A stretch of DNA of 64,000 bases, taken from positions 47,822,276 through 47,886,275 of the forward strand of contig NC_087069.1 in the NCBI RefSeq assembly GCF_963678635.1, written 5' to 3'. The stretch comes from Symsagittifera roscoffensis. Lineage: Eukaryota > Xenacoelomorpha > Acoela > Convolutidae. Made by a program: the position numbers and the translations under genes. Under the pieces are notes generated by a model. It was not told the DNA's origin, searched no databases, and worked only from the letters and a program-made list of their open reading frames with translations. How positions within the stretch are numbered: the first letter of the stretch is position 1; every line of letters begins with the position of its first letter. This document shows positions 1 through 10,762 of the stretch, piece after piece.

Positions 1-333
1 TCAGCAGTCTCCAAACACAATTCAAGAGAAGGTAACACTAGTAAACCTGAACTGTCATTTATTTTTTTATTCAAAGGTTTTGATTGATGGTAAAGACAGC
101 AAAAATCGAGTTCTCTGGTTGCGAGCTTGCGGAGACTTTGTTGCAATAAATTTGTAGAAAAAGTGCATAAAATATGCTAATGAGTAGCTAAGTATTTGCT
201 TAAAAATTGTAAAACTTGGATATTTGTAAAACATCGACTAATTGAAAGATTTTGTGTAGTTACTATTTCAAAGTTTTCTTGTTTAGTGCTTGTAAAAGTG
301 TTCATAAAGTAGAGCGTTTTTAAGCAGACAAGG
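1..333 (+). repeat. Truncated 3' part of block X
   Basis: This stretch matches the part of block X that follows the zinc-finger ORF (compare about 1,828-2,336). It has two internal deletions, one after the 'gaaggtaacacta' segment and one after 'aaaaatcgagtt'. It breaks off at 333 where a fresh X copy begins. It is probably the tail of another X copy whose body lies left of the window. Confidence 0.75.
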
Positions 334-405
334 TTTTGATTGGCTACATGAGTTTCCTTAAAATTTTTTACACTCTAAATTAGGAAAAAAAACATTTTTT
401 GGTGA

Positions 406-960
406 TTGATATTACAAAATAAATTAAAAATGGTACAAAAATTCGAGTTTTTTCAAGTTTTTTTGCTCATTTCAGTAAGAAATATGTTTCTATCAAAAAC
501 GTTTTCAATGTCTGAAATGGACATTTATCAGATTTTAAGACTGAACTACTTCAAAAAATTAAAAGTGTGGTGGACAGATGACGTTGATGGAGATTGTATA
601 AGTTTTAATTTGTTATGAAACACAGAAAATTCAATAGTTTTGTTAAAAAGATGGAGAGGAGATTTCAAAAAAGAAGAGTACTGGCAGTTTCATCAACAAT
701 GTTTCTATCTAGAAGAGTTAAGTCAGATTCAGTGGTCTATCAGTAAAAAAACAATGGAAGAGCCTATGAAACAAAAATTGGAGATAAAGAACATCATTTC
801 GATTACTGTTTTGAATTTGATACAAATACAAAATCTAGATTTGTCAGAATATATATTTAATCGATATTGCAAATTTAAAAGAATTCGAGTTGTTTATATT
901 ACAAGATATCAAAAAAGAAGTGATAAAAAAGTATATTTTGGTAGTTTCTTATTTCACTGA
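406..960 (+). pseudogene. Decayed coding-like region of block X
   Basis: Open frames at 406-618 and 640-960 look protein-like (a WWTDDVDGD stretch and a QCFYLEELSQIQW stretch) but sit in different frames with stops between. The inverted copy (5,498-6,059 minus) and the copies at about 11,880-12,430 and 19,960-20,160 stay open over other parts, which suggests one ancestral ORF broken differently in each copy. The family is not recognised. It lies about 700 bp upstream of the zinc-finger ORF on the same strand. Confidence 0.3.
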
Positions 961-1629
961 TTAGAAAGAGAACAAATCGAAAACATTTTGATCGAAATTT
1001 CAAAATTTGAATTGAATATCGAAAAAACAATATAAACCAGACAAGAAATCTCCTTTATCTCACTAAGGTATCAAATTTCATATCTTAGTTATGTTGGAAA
1101 AATTCAATAAAACTTATTGATTAGGAAGTTTCATTAACATAGTTTGGTTCTGATCTACAAAGTTTTTTAAAATCTGTGAATACTTCATTCTGATTGGTTA
1201 TTACCACAAATACTGCCTGTAAAAGTATCCTCAATATCTACAAAAAATAACAAAACTTTTAAAAAACTCATGAGAAGAAGAGCTCAATTTTGATTGGTTG
1301 ACATTAACTTTGTTGAAAATTCCATGACTATTGAAGCTCGGTTCTGATTGGTTGATATCAGAAAAGACAAAAAATCCCTATTATTAATGCTCGATTCTGA
1401 TTGGTTAATAGCAAAACGTTTGAAAACACCATGTTTAGATTGGATGATTTTTATTTCAGCCAGGCTAAATAGCATATCCATTCTGATTTTCTTTCACATT
1501 AAAAACAACTGGTTATTATATTTGCTATTTTATTCTTTTATATTCATTTTTTGAGGCTATTCAACTCATCTTATCTAAAACTTTTGTACATTTTAAATTT
1601 CCCCCTTTAATTTTTCCTTACTTATTGAG

Positions 1630-1881
1630 ATGTCGTCACTGAATAAAAACGAAAGAGTTGCATGTCTTGAATGTGGCAGAGAATACACACGCTTACACGC
1701 ATCAAGACATCGTAGAACCTGTGGTGTTTTGAAGTGTTCTAACTGTAACTTTTATACTTATAGCAGCGAGGAACTCACTAATCATTTCAAGAAGAAGCAT
1801 TGTCAGCATAATGTTAATAATATGTGCTCAGCAGTCTCCAAACACACTTCAAGAGAAGGTAACACTAATAATTTTTCCTAA
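1630..1881 (+). CDS. Small two-finger C2H2-like protein ORF of block X
   Basis: The ORF starts at an ATG in 'gagatgtcgtca' and encodes 83 residues. Finger one is C-x2-C (CLECG, residues about 13-16) followed by His and HRRTC. Finger two is CSNC ... HFKKKHC (about 37-58), a clear C2H2 pattern. A possible splice donor (AAG|GTAACA) lies near the end, so this may be one exon of a longer gene. Of four copies in the window this is the only one with start codon and all metal ligands intact. Nucleic-acid binding is inferred from the fold only; the family is not recognised. Confidence 0.45.
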   Translation: MSSLNKNERVACLECGREYTRLHASRHRRTCGVLKCSNCNFYTYSSEELTNHFKKKHCQHNVNNMCSAVSKHTSREGNTNNFS

Positions 1882-2690
1882 AACACATACAAAATTACTC
1901 TGAATATTATTTTTTACTAGATCTGAAAAGTCTAAGCAATTGCGATAAACTTAATCAGAAATTATACAGTGTTTTCATCAGAATACCTGAACTGTCATTT
2001 ATTTTTTTATTCAAAGGTTTTGATTGATGGTAAAGACAGCAAAAATCGAGTTCAAATTGTCGCTAAACTTTCGATGGAACTCGATCCGAAAACCTTTAAT
2101 CAACAGTAAAAAATTCCCCTGGTTGCGAGCTTGCGGAGACTTTGATGTGATAAATTTGTAGAAAAAAGGCATATCATATGCTAATGAGTAGGTAAGTATT
2201 TGCTCAAAAATTCTAAAACTTGGATATTTTTAAAACATCGACTAATTGAAATATTTTGTGTAGTTACTATTTCAAAGTTTTCTTGTTTAGTGCTTGTAAA
2301 AGTGTTCATAGAGTAGAGCGTTTTTAAGCAGACAATGGTGTTTGACTTATTAAGAATTATGGTTTTCTTTTTTTCTTTTTTTGATGATTTTAGAAAAGAA
2401 ATTGATAAATGACCTGGAAAAAATGAAAAATGTATGTTTTTGCTAAATATTGAAAATTTCAAGATAATGATTACATCATTCTCACTTAAAAATTTACTCT
2501 AAAAAATAATCTCAGACTTAAAACAGCTTTATACAGTTATGAGGTTGAGAAAATCATTGAAAGACTTTTAGCAAAAGATTCATGGTATTGATTCTGCTTC
2601 GGATTGTTGAATGTTCGTTGAAACGACACATTTTTCCATCTAAAATTCAATTTGTTTTTCAAATTGGAAATACTTTGGATGATAGTAGAC

Positions 2691-3979
2691 AAACTAGAAA
2701 ATGAGACAATAAGATTTAGCAATGAAATTTTTTTCTCTGGGTGATTACCGCTTGGGTTTTTTTTTCATTATGTAACTTTCTATGATTTTGTCTGTCATAA
2801 GTTTTCGATCAAGTTTTTAACTGTTTTCGGTTTAGATTCCCTTTACAATTTCTTTTTGTAAACTCCCCACAGTTAAACTCACACTTTGCGTGTCTTTTTT
2901 GGTATTTTTTTTTAAATTCTGATTTTTCAAACACGAATTGATATCATCTTTTAATCAGACAACAATACTTAAAAAAGACATCAACCTCTAAATGTAATCA
3001 TTATTTATCACAATTTTTGGTATGTGTATAATTCTCTATTTCGGCTGCAGTAAACTCAGCTCCTCGTTCAATGTAGAGATTTCTTATTTTGTGAATCTGT
3101 CATGGTTACAATTAAACTTGAGTTATACTCCAAAAAGAGCAAAACTTTGTTAGTGGCTCAAACTTTATGTATTTTTTCATCATTATCAGTTTTGAGCAAC
3201 TGTTTTTATTCGCTGAAGATGTTGGTCATGCAAACTGAATTGTTTACAGCCTTCCAGGTTGAGTTTGAACATATGAATTGACTGTAGAAATATCTGGAGT
3301 CTGGAAATGAAACAGGTTAAAGTAGTCAAGAACTGTACATGTACAGAATTTCCATAAAATTTTGATTTTGATATGATTTAGTTTATATTTTTCGAGTTTT
3401 GGCAGGGAGGTCTTTTTTGACAATCTAATATGCCAGTCCATCTTAGAGTAACCTAAATTATCTATGTTTTCTTTTTCTCTGCATTTTTATATTCATGGAA
3501 GCATAAACACTCAAACTTGGACGTAAGGTTGCTTGAATCGTTGGTCAGTTAATTTTGTCTACATCGAAAAAAAAGCATTTAATACAATGTTTCAATATTT
3601 GATGCGAGGGCAGGAAATGATAAAATTCTTTGCAAATACCTTTTTCTTGGCCCAATAAATGTTCCGTTTTCGGGCAACCGACACTTCCAAATGAGAGTAA
3701 AGTTAATTACCTTCGTCCCAACGAAGTCTGTACAGAAATTTAGATACCCAATTGTAAGCTTTTTTCTCTTCTTTTGATAAGTTGTTGAATGAGACTGGTG
3801 GCAGAAAATGGTTTGTATCAAAAGTGTTAGCAGAGCAAACGTAGTATTCATTCATAAGGGAAGGTTTTGTCACATTGAATTCATAAAAACCAAACCTAAT
3901 TGGATGGTTAAGAAATTAGTTTTGGAGTATTGGAAATTTTCAATTTGTTTTCTTTTTGATAATTTTCACTCAAAATTTT
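2691..3979. other. Spacer between inverted X copies
   Basis: This segment separates the forward and inverted X copies. No convincing gene was seen. A minus-strand frame at 3,579-3,851 begins with Met and a hydrophobic stretch that could pass as a signal peptide, followed by a lysine-rich run, but it has no recognisable domain and no second copy here. Another minus frame at 3,244-3,441 looks random. Confidence 0.4.
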
Positions 3980-6165
3980 AGTTGAGAATGATTATATCAT
4001 TATCTTCAAATCTTCAAAATTTAGCAAAAACATACATTTTTTCATTTTTTCTAGGTCAATTTTGTCAATTTCTTTTCTGAAATCATCAAAAAAACAAAAG
4101 AAAACCATAATTCTTAATGAGTCAAACCCCATTGTCTGCTGAAAACGCTCTACTCTATGAACATTTTTACAGGCACTAAACAAGAAAACTTTGAAATAGT
4201 AACTACACAAAATCTTTCAATTAGTCGATGTTTTAAAAATATCCAAGTTTTAGGATTTTTGAGCAAATACTTACCTTCTCATTAGCATATGATATGCCTT
4301 TTTTCTACAAATTTATCACATCAAAGTCTCCGCAAGCTTGAAACCAAGGGAGTTTTTACTGTTGATTAAAAGTTTTCGGATCGAGTTCCATTGAAATTTT
4401 CACGACAATTTGAACTCAATTTTTGCTGTCTTTATCATCAATCAAAACCTTTGATTAAAAAATTAAATGACAGTACAGGTATTGTGATGAAAACACTGTA
4501 TAATTTCTGACTAATTTTATCACAATTGCTTAGATTTTTCAGATTCAGTAAAAACTAATATTCAGAGTAATTTCTCTGTTTTTAATAACAATTATTTATT
4601 TTACTTTCTCTTGAAATGTGTTTGGAGACTGCTGAGCACACAATTTAACATTATGCTGACAATGCTTCTTCTTGAAATGATTAGTGAGTTCTTCGCTGCT
4701 ATAAGTATGAAAGTTACAGTTAGAACACTTCAAAAACACCACAGGTTCTACGATGTCTTGATGCGTGTATGCGAATGTACTCTCTGCCACATTCAAGACC
4801 TGCAACTCTTTCGTTGCTATTCAGTGACGGCATCTCAATAAGTAAAGAAAAATTAGATGGGAGATTTAAATGTACCAAGTTTTTAGATAAGATGAGTTGA
4901 ATAGCCTAAAAAATTGAATAAAAGTGAATAAAATAGCAAACTTAATAACCAGTTGTTTTTAACGAGAAAGAAAATCAGAATGGATATGCTGTTTAGCCTA
5001 GCTGAAATAAAAATCATCCAACCTAACCATGGAGTTTTCAAACATTTTGTTATTACCCAATCAGAATCGAGCATTAATTATAAGGAATTTTTTATCTTTT
5101 CTGATATCAACCAACCAGAATCGAGCTTCGATAGTCATGGAATTTTCAAGAAATTTAATGTCAACCAATCAGAATTGAGCTCTTCTTCTCGGGAATGTTT
5201 CAGCAATTTTGTTATATTTTGTAGATATTGAGGATACTTTCACAGAGAGTATTTGTGGTAATAACCAATCAGAATGAAGTATTCACAGATTTTTAAAAAC
5301 TTTGTAGTTCAGAACCAAACTATGTTAATGAAACTTCCTAATCAATCAATTTTATTGAATTTTTCCAACATAACTAAGATATGAAATTTGATACCTTAGT
5401 GAGATAAAGGAGATTTCTTGTCTGGTTTGTATTGTTTTTTCGATATTCAATACAAATTTTGAAATTTCGATCAAAATTATTTCGATTTGTTCTATTTCTA
5501 ACCAGTGAAATAAGAAATTACCAAAATATACATTTTTATCACTTGCTTTTTGGTATATTGTAATATAAGCAACCGGAAGTCTTTTAAACTTGGATAATAG
5601 ATGAAAAGATTTTCTGACAAATCTAGATTTTGTATTTGTATCAAAATCAAAACAGTAATCGAAATGATGTTATGTATCTCCAATTTTTGTTTTATAGGCT
5701 CTTCCATTGTTTTGTTTTTTACTGGTAGACCACTGAATCTGACTTAACTCTTCTAGATAGAAACATTGTTGATAAATCTGGCAGTACTCTTCTTTTTTGA
5801 AATCTCCTCTCTATCTTTTTAACAAAACTATTGAACTTTCTGTGTTTCTATACAAGTTAAAACTAATACAATTTCCATCAACGTCATCTGTCCACCACGC
5901 TTTTAATTTTTTGAAGTAGTTCAGCCTTAAAATTTGATAAATGTTTATTTCAAACATTGAAAATGCTTTTGATAGAAACATATTTCTTACTGAAATCAGC
6001 AAAGAAACTTGAAAAAACTCAAATTGTTGTACCCTTTTTAATTTATTTTGTAATATCAATCACCAAAAAAAATGTTTTTTTTTCCTGGTTTAGAGTCTAG
6101 TAATTTTTAAGGAAATTCATATAGCCAATCAAAATCTCACATTAAGTAAAAACATTGAAAACAAT
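3980..6165 (-). repeat. Block X, copy 2 (inverted)
   Basis: This is the reverse complement of block X, running from the AT-rich tail (about 3,980) to the 5' end ('gtagccaatcaaaat' region reversed, about 6,120-6,165). With copy 1 it forms an inverted pair around a 1.3 kb spacer. Its 5' end abuts the palindrome P at about 6,163. Confidence 0.8.
4596..4833 (-). pseudogene. Broken zinc-finger ORF in inverted X copy
   Basis: The counterpart of the 1,630 ORF starts at an ATG at 4,833 (minus). The first finger has lost a cysteine (Cys to Gly) and a one-base insertion in the T run after the first finger shifts the frame. The second finger (CSNCNF ... HFKKKHC) is read only in the shifted frame. Confidence 0.6.
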
Positions 6166-6213
6166 ACTACTACTACATAAACCCACCAAATTCTGCAAAA
6201 ATACTTCTGCTCA

Positions 6214-6642
6214 ATGACAGCTGCAATGTGTCAAGCTCTTCCCAGTTTTTATTCAGATTATAATAATAAATCCTTATTTTCTGTTTTCAGTGAACTTTAC
6301 GAAAAAAAACATCGTAAACCAAGATTATGGCGTGTCTACTCACGATTTTTTCTGTTCCTTCGAACGTTGCAAGTTTCAATTAATTTTAATAGGAACCTTT
6401 TTTCGCAGATTCTTCAGAGATTAGACAAATATCAATACATATATCAAGAAATTGATTGTCATTACACTTTGTACGAACACGGATTCTATTCAAGTATTGT
6501 GAAATCAAGTTGGGAAGTGTTCAATCAGCGTATTTGGAGTGTTCAGCATAATTTGCGACGGAAAGGAGTTATAAAAAACACCAAGAGTATCAAAGAAACG
6601 ACTCGTTCGGAAAAAGTTCAAAAAACATTATCTAAGTTCTAA
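6214..6642 (+). CDS. 142-residue ORF in left palindrome arm, unknown function
   Basis: The frame opens with ATG at the outer end of the left arm and reads toward the centre. The predicted protein is rich in aromatic and basic residues (MTAAMCQALPSF at the start, RRKGVIKNTKS near the end) with no signal peptide or recognised domain. The mirror copy (10,698 leftward on the minus strand) matches the first 31 or so residues and then leaves the frame, so one or both copies are frameshifted. It could be a remnant of a longer gene. Confidence 0.3.
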   Translation: MTAAMCQALPSFYSDYNNKSLFSVFSELYEKKHRKPRLWRVYSRFFLFLRTLQVSINFNRNLFSQILQRLDKYQYIYQEIDCHYTLYEHGFYSSIVKSSWEVFNQRIWSVQHNLRRKGVIKNTKSIKETTRSEKVQKTLSKF

Positions 6643-6839
6643 TCAAAACTTGCATCTACGCAAACTCTGGGCTCAACATTTTAGACAGAATTTGAAAACT
6701 TAAAATATGAATCTGATTTGTTCAAAATAATTGATTGTTTTATTCATGGTTATGGTTCTGTAAACAATGAGCAAGTCAATTTTTTTTTATTTTTTGAATA
6801 TTTCTTCAGAAAAATCATGTCAAAGATAATCATATTTCA

Positions 6840-7540
6840 TCCTAAATGCTTTAAAACGAACAAATTGAAGTTACTTTCTTTCAAGATGCAAAAATTGTAA
6901 TGCTTTTTTGACAAGTATGCTAAAGTTTTGGAAAAACTTTTTTGCATGATGCAATTTTTTTCTTGATTTCTTACAAAACATATGCAAGAACCAAACTTAT
7001 TTTTCCTATGCAAATGCAAAAAAGCAAAATTTTATGGTAAAAAACTTTGCTAATCATTGCCAAAAAGTTTCAACTTTTTTGTTTTCAAGTGCTATTCCCT
7101 ATCTTAATACATTGATTTTCTGATTTTCTTGATCAACATACATGCAAAAAATAGATTTTTTTATGATCAAAATTAAAAGCAGGAAAATCATTTACTTTAA
7201 TTGTTAACAGTGCAAGAAAAAAACATGTAAAGAAAATTTTAATAATTTAGAGTTTTTCTTTGATTTTTAAAAAAATATGCAAAAAATGTTAAGAAAAACA
7301 CAGCATGTATGCAAAAATTGTTATATTTTTTATCAAATCTGTAAAAAACGATCTCAAAAACTTAAGAAGGGGAAAATGTTTTAACTTTTTTACCATCTTG
7401 CAAAAACTTTGTGTTTTGCGAAGTAAAAAATTTATATGATTCTTGCAAAAATGTGTATTAAAAAATTTTCCATAATCTCTTACCTTATCTCTTTGTTCCT
7501 ATCTCTTTAAAATAAAAAAAACTAGATGCAAAAAAATTAA
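6840..7540 (+). repeat. TGCAAAA-motif-rich stretch, left arm
   Basis: About a dozen occurrences of ATGCAAA, TGCAAAA or TTGCAAAAA lie in 700 bases (for example near 6,886, 6,981, 7,008, 7,140, 7,276, 7,309, 7,400, 7,444, 7,526), including one perfect octamer-like ATGCAAAT at about 7,008. The stretch lies between the two ORFs of the arm. The mirror stretch in the right arm is about 9,310-10,020. Confidence 0.5.
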
Positions 7541-8080
7541 TTTACGAAACACCAGACAATAACCAAAATATTTACAAATCAAAGAGCTGTCGAGCAGCTT
7601 AATTCTCAAAATTTTGCAAGTTTTTAATGGAGCGCAAAACAGGTCTTGCCTCCATCGCCGTTGGTTGTCTTGGTGGTTCGCTGATTGGAGTTCTTTGGAG
7701 AACCCTTCATCCTCTTCGATAGCATTTGGGTTCTCCACAGATCCCTTTTCCTCCCAAGGAAAGAGGAAATCGCCGACTGGTTGTGCCACATATCTAGAGC
7801 CAAGAATCTCGGGGTAGTTCATTTCCACATGCTCAGACACTTCCTCCAACAATTGCATGGTTCCAAATTGGTTCTCTGTGATGGGAACTTGCGTCATATA
7901 ATGTTCGTTGAAATCTCTTCGCATCACCTCCACCATGTGCCAGGCTTTGATTGGGATGTCCATTCGGGCTAGAAGAACTCCAGACACTCTTTCTCGCACT
8001 TGGATTTGTACTAGATCAGTCAAAAATTCTACCGAGAACATAAGGTTGCTGTTTTGCACTGAGAAGATCATTTTGAGCAA
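7499..8080 (-). pseudogene. Inner ORF of palindrome, left-arm copy
   Basis: This frame runs from the centre outward. The first two thirds match the right-arm ORF (MVEVMRR, MTQVPITE, NYPE, SRYVAQP, DFLFPWEE, NAIEEDEGF). After GFS the left copy shifts frame relative to the right copy, which continues with a proline-rich tail. The left copy keeps an N-terminal portion that is broken by stops on the right. No domain is recognised; acidic patches and the FPWEE motif are the only landmarks. Confidence 0.4.
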
Positions 8081-8870
8081 TAAATTGAGTAAAAGGTACA
8101 GAGTAAAAAGATCGATTCATTTACAGTTGAGAGGGAAGCAGTTGACGGAAGTTAAGTTGAAGTTAGAGTAATTAGAGCTGAGAGAGGAGGTAGTTGATGG
8201 TAATTAAGTTGAGAATAAAATGATTTTCAATTTCGAGAATTGGGTACCTTCAACTCGAATGTGTGGGTATAACCAATCAGAATTGATTTTCCTTATTTGG
8301 ATTGTAGTCGTGTCCAATCAAATTTCAGCTTTCTTTTATGGAATTCTTGTTTAAAAGACGTGATTGATTGGAAAAATTTCCATTTTGGGTACTTTTTACA
8401 CATTTTTAATCCCAATCACAAAAATTTTTGTGGTTGGAAACGACAATGTGTAAAAAGTACCCAAAATGGAACTTTGTTTCCAATTGGACACGACTTTTAT
8501 ACAAGAATTCCATAGAAAGAAGCTAAAGTCGGATTGGACACGACCAATCCTGAGTCCAAATAAAGAAATTCAATTCTGATTGATTATAACCACACATTCG
8601 AGTTGAAGGTACCCATTTCTTGAAACTGAAAATCATTTTATTTTCAACTTAACTACCATCAACTACCTCCTCTCTCAGCTTAAATACTCTAACTTCAACT
8701 TAACTACCGTCAACTAATTCCCTCTCAACTGTAAATGATTGCTCAAAATATTGCTCAATTTATTGCTCAAAATGATCTTCTCAGTGCAAAACAGCAACCC
8801 TATGTTCTCGGTAGAATTTTTGCCTGATCTAGTGTAAACCCAAGTGCGAGAAACAATGTCTGGAGTTTTT

Positions 8871-9278
8871 CTAGCACGAATGAGCATCCCAATCTAAGTC
8901 TGGCACATGGTGGAGGTGATGCGAAGATATTTCAACGAACATCATATGACACAAGTTCCCATCACAGAGAAGCAACTTGGAACCATGCAAATGATGGAGG
9001 AAGTGTCGGAGCATGTGGGAATGAACTACCCCGAGGTTCCTGACTCTAGATATGTGGCACAACCATTCAACGATTTCCTCTTTCCTTGGGAGGAAGAGGG
9101 ATCTGTCGAGAACCCAATTACTATCGAAGAGGATGAGGGGTTCTCTGAACCAAAAACTCCAGTCAGCGAACCACCAAGACAACCACCGGCGATGGAGGCA
9201 AGACCTGTTTTGCGCTCCATTAAAAACTTGCATAACTTTGAGAACTCAGCTGCTCGACAGCTCTTTGATTTGTAAATA
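8871..9278 (+). pseudogene. Inner ORF of palindrome, right-arm copy
   Basis: The open part (Met at 8,907, stop at 9,275) encodes about 122 residues ending NSAARQLFDL. Upstream, the region equivalent to the left copy's N-terminus contains in-frame stops (around 8,833 and 8,896). The tail reads SEPPRQPPAMEARP, absent from the shifted left copy. The two arms therefore preserve complementary parts of one ancestral protein. Family unknown. Confidence 0.4.
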
Positions 9279-9309
9279 ATTTGGTTATTGTCTCTTGTTT
9301 CATAATTTA

Positions 9310-10020
9310 GCTTTTTTTGCATCTAGTATGTTTATTTTAAAGAGATAGGAACAAAGAGATAAGGTAAGAGATTATGGAAAAATTTGTAATACACATTTTT
9401 GCAAGAATCATATAAACTTTGCGCTTCGCAAAACTCAAAACTTTTGCATGATGGTAAAAAAATAAAACAACTTCCTGTTCTAAAATTTTTGAGATCGTTT
9501 TTTACAGATTTGATAAAAAAACATCACAAATTTTGCATACATGATGAAAACATCATTACATGCTTTTGCAACTTTCAGTTTTTTTCTTAACATTTTTTAA
9601 AAAACTTTTTAAAAAACCAAAGAGAAACTTGCAAACTATTAAATTTTTCTTTAAATGTTTTTGTTTTTTAAAAAGTTATTGTACAACTTTTTCTTGCACT
9701 GTTAACAATTAAAGTAAATAAATTTCTTGCTTTTACATTTGATCATACGAAAATCTATTTTTTGCATGTATGTTGATCAAGAAAATCAGAAAAACAATGT
9801 ATTAAGATAAGGAATAGCACTCAAAAACAAAAGTTTTCAAACTTTTTGGCAATGATTGAACAAATTTTTTCTTTCAATAAAATTTTGCATTTTTGCTTTT
9901 GCATAGGAAAAATTAAGTTTGGTTCTTGCATATGTTTTGTAAGAAATCAAGAAAAAAATTGCATCATGCAAAAAATTTTCACCAAAACTTTAGCATACGG
10001 GTCAAAAAAACATTACAATT
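9310..10020 (-). repeat. TGCAAAA-motif-rich stretch, right arm
   Basis: This is the mirror of 6,840-7,540; the motif appears here as TTTTGCA on the plus strand. It supports the palindrome and the motif cluster being ancestral. Confidence 0.5.
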
Positions 10021-10506
10021 TTTACATCTTGTAGAAAATAACTTAAATTTGTTCGTTGGAAAGCATTTAAGATGAAACATGATTATCTTTGACATGATTT
10101 TTATGAAGAAATATTCAAAAAATAAAAAAAAATTGACACGCTCCTTGTTTACAGAACCATAACCATCAATAAAACAATCAATTATTTGGAACAAATCAGA
10201 TTCATATTTTAAGTTTTCAAATTCTGTCTAAAAAGTTGAGCCCAGAGTTTGCGTAGATGCAAGTTTTGATTAGAACTTAGATAATGTTTTTTGAACTTTT
10301 TCCGAACGAGTCGTTTCTTTGATACTCTTGGTGTTTTTTATAGCTCCTTTCCATCGCAAATTATGCTGAACACTGCAAATACGCTGATTGAATTTTTCCC
10401 AGTTTGATTTGACAATACTTGAATAGAATCCGTGTTCGTACAAAGTGTAATGACAATCAATTTCTTGATATATGTATTGATATTTGTCTAATCTCTGAAG
10501 AATCTG

Positions 10507-10698
10507 CTAAAAAAAGGTTCCTATTAAAATTAATTTAAACTTGCAACTTTCCAAGGAACAGAAAAAATTGTGAGTAGACACGCCATAATCTTGGTTTACT
10601 ATGTTTTTTTCGTAAAGTTCACTGAAAACAGAAAATAAGGATTTATTATTATAATCTGAATGAAAACTGGGAAGAGCTTGACACATAGCAGCTGTCAT
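10507..10698 (-). pseudogene. Right-arm copy of the 142-residue ORF
   Basis: It matches the first residues of the 6,214 ORF (MTAAMCQALPSF), then diverges in frame after SELYEK and stops at 63 residues. Further matching DNA continues to about 10,270 in a different frame. Confidence 0.45.
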
Positions 10699-10762
10699 TG
10701 AGCAGAATGATTTTTGCAGAATTTAGTGGATTTATGTAGTAGTAGTAATGCCTACGCGGTTT

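Larger units (their letters stand above)
334..2690 (+). repeat. Block X, copy 1 (forward)
   Basis: This is the most complete X copy with an intact zinc-finger ORF. It starts at 'ttttgattggctac', runs through a coding-like but broken region, then a stretch rich in 'ttctgattggtt' motifs (about 1,150-1,480), the zinc-finger ORF, and an AT-rich tail. The same order recurs inverted at about 3,980-6,165 and forward at 11,740-14,165 and 19,964-21,765. It is a mobile or amplified element of unknown class; no transposase was recognised. Confidence 0.8.
6163..10750. repeat. Large spacerless palindrome (block P)
   Basis: The sequence from 'tactactactacataaa' (6,163) to 'tttatgtagtagtagta' (about 10,749) is a long imperfect inverted repeat whose centre is the A5|T5 junction at 8,424/8,425. 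Each arm is about 2.3 kb and carries the same two ORFs and the same TGCAAAA-rich stretch in mirror order. The arms differ by scattered substitutions and small indels, so the structure is not recent. The left arm abuts inverted X; the right arm is followed by block Z. Confidence 0.85.
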
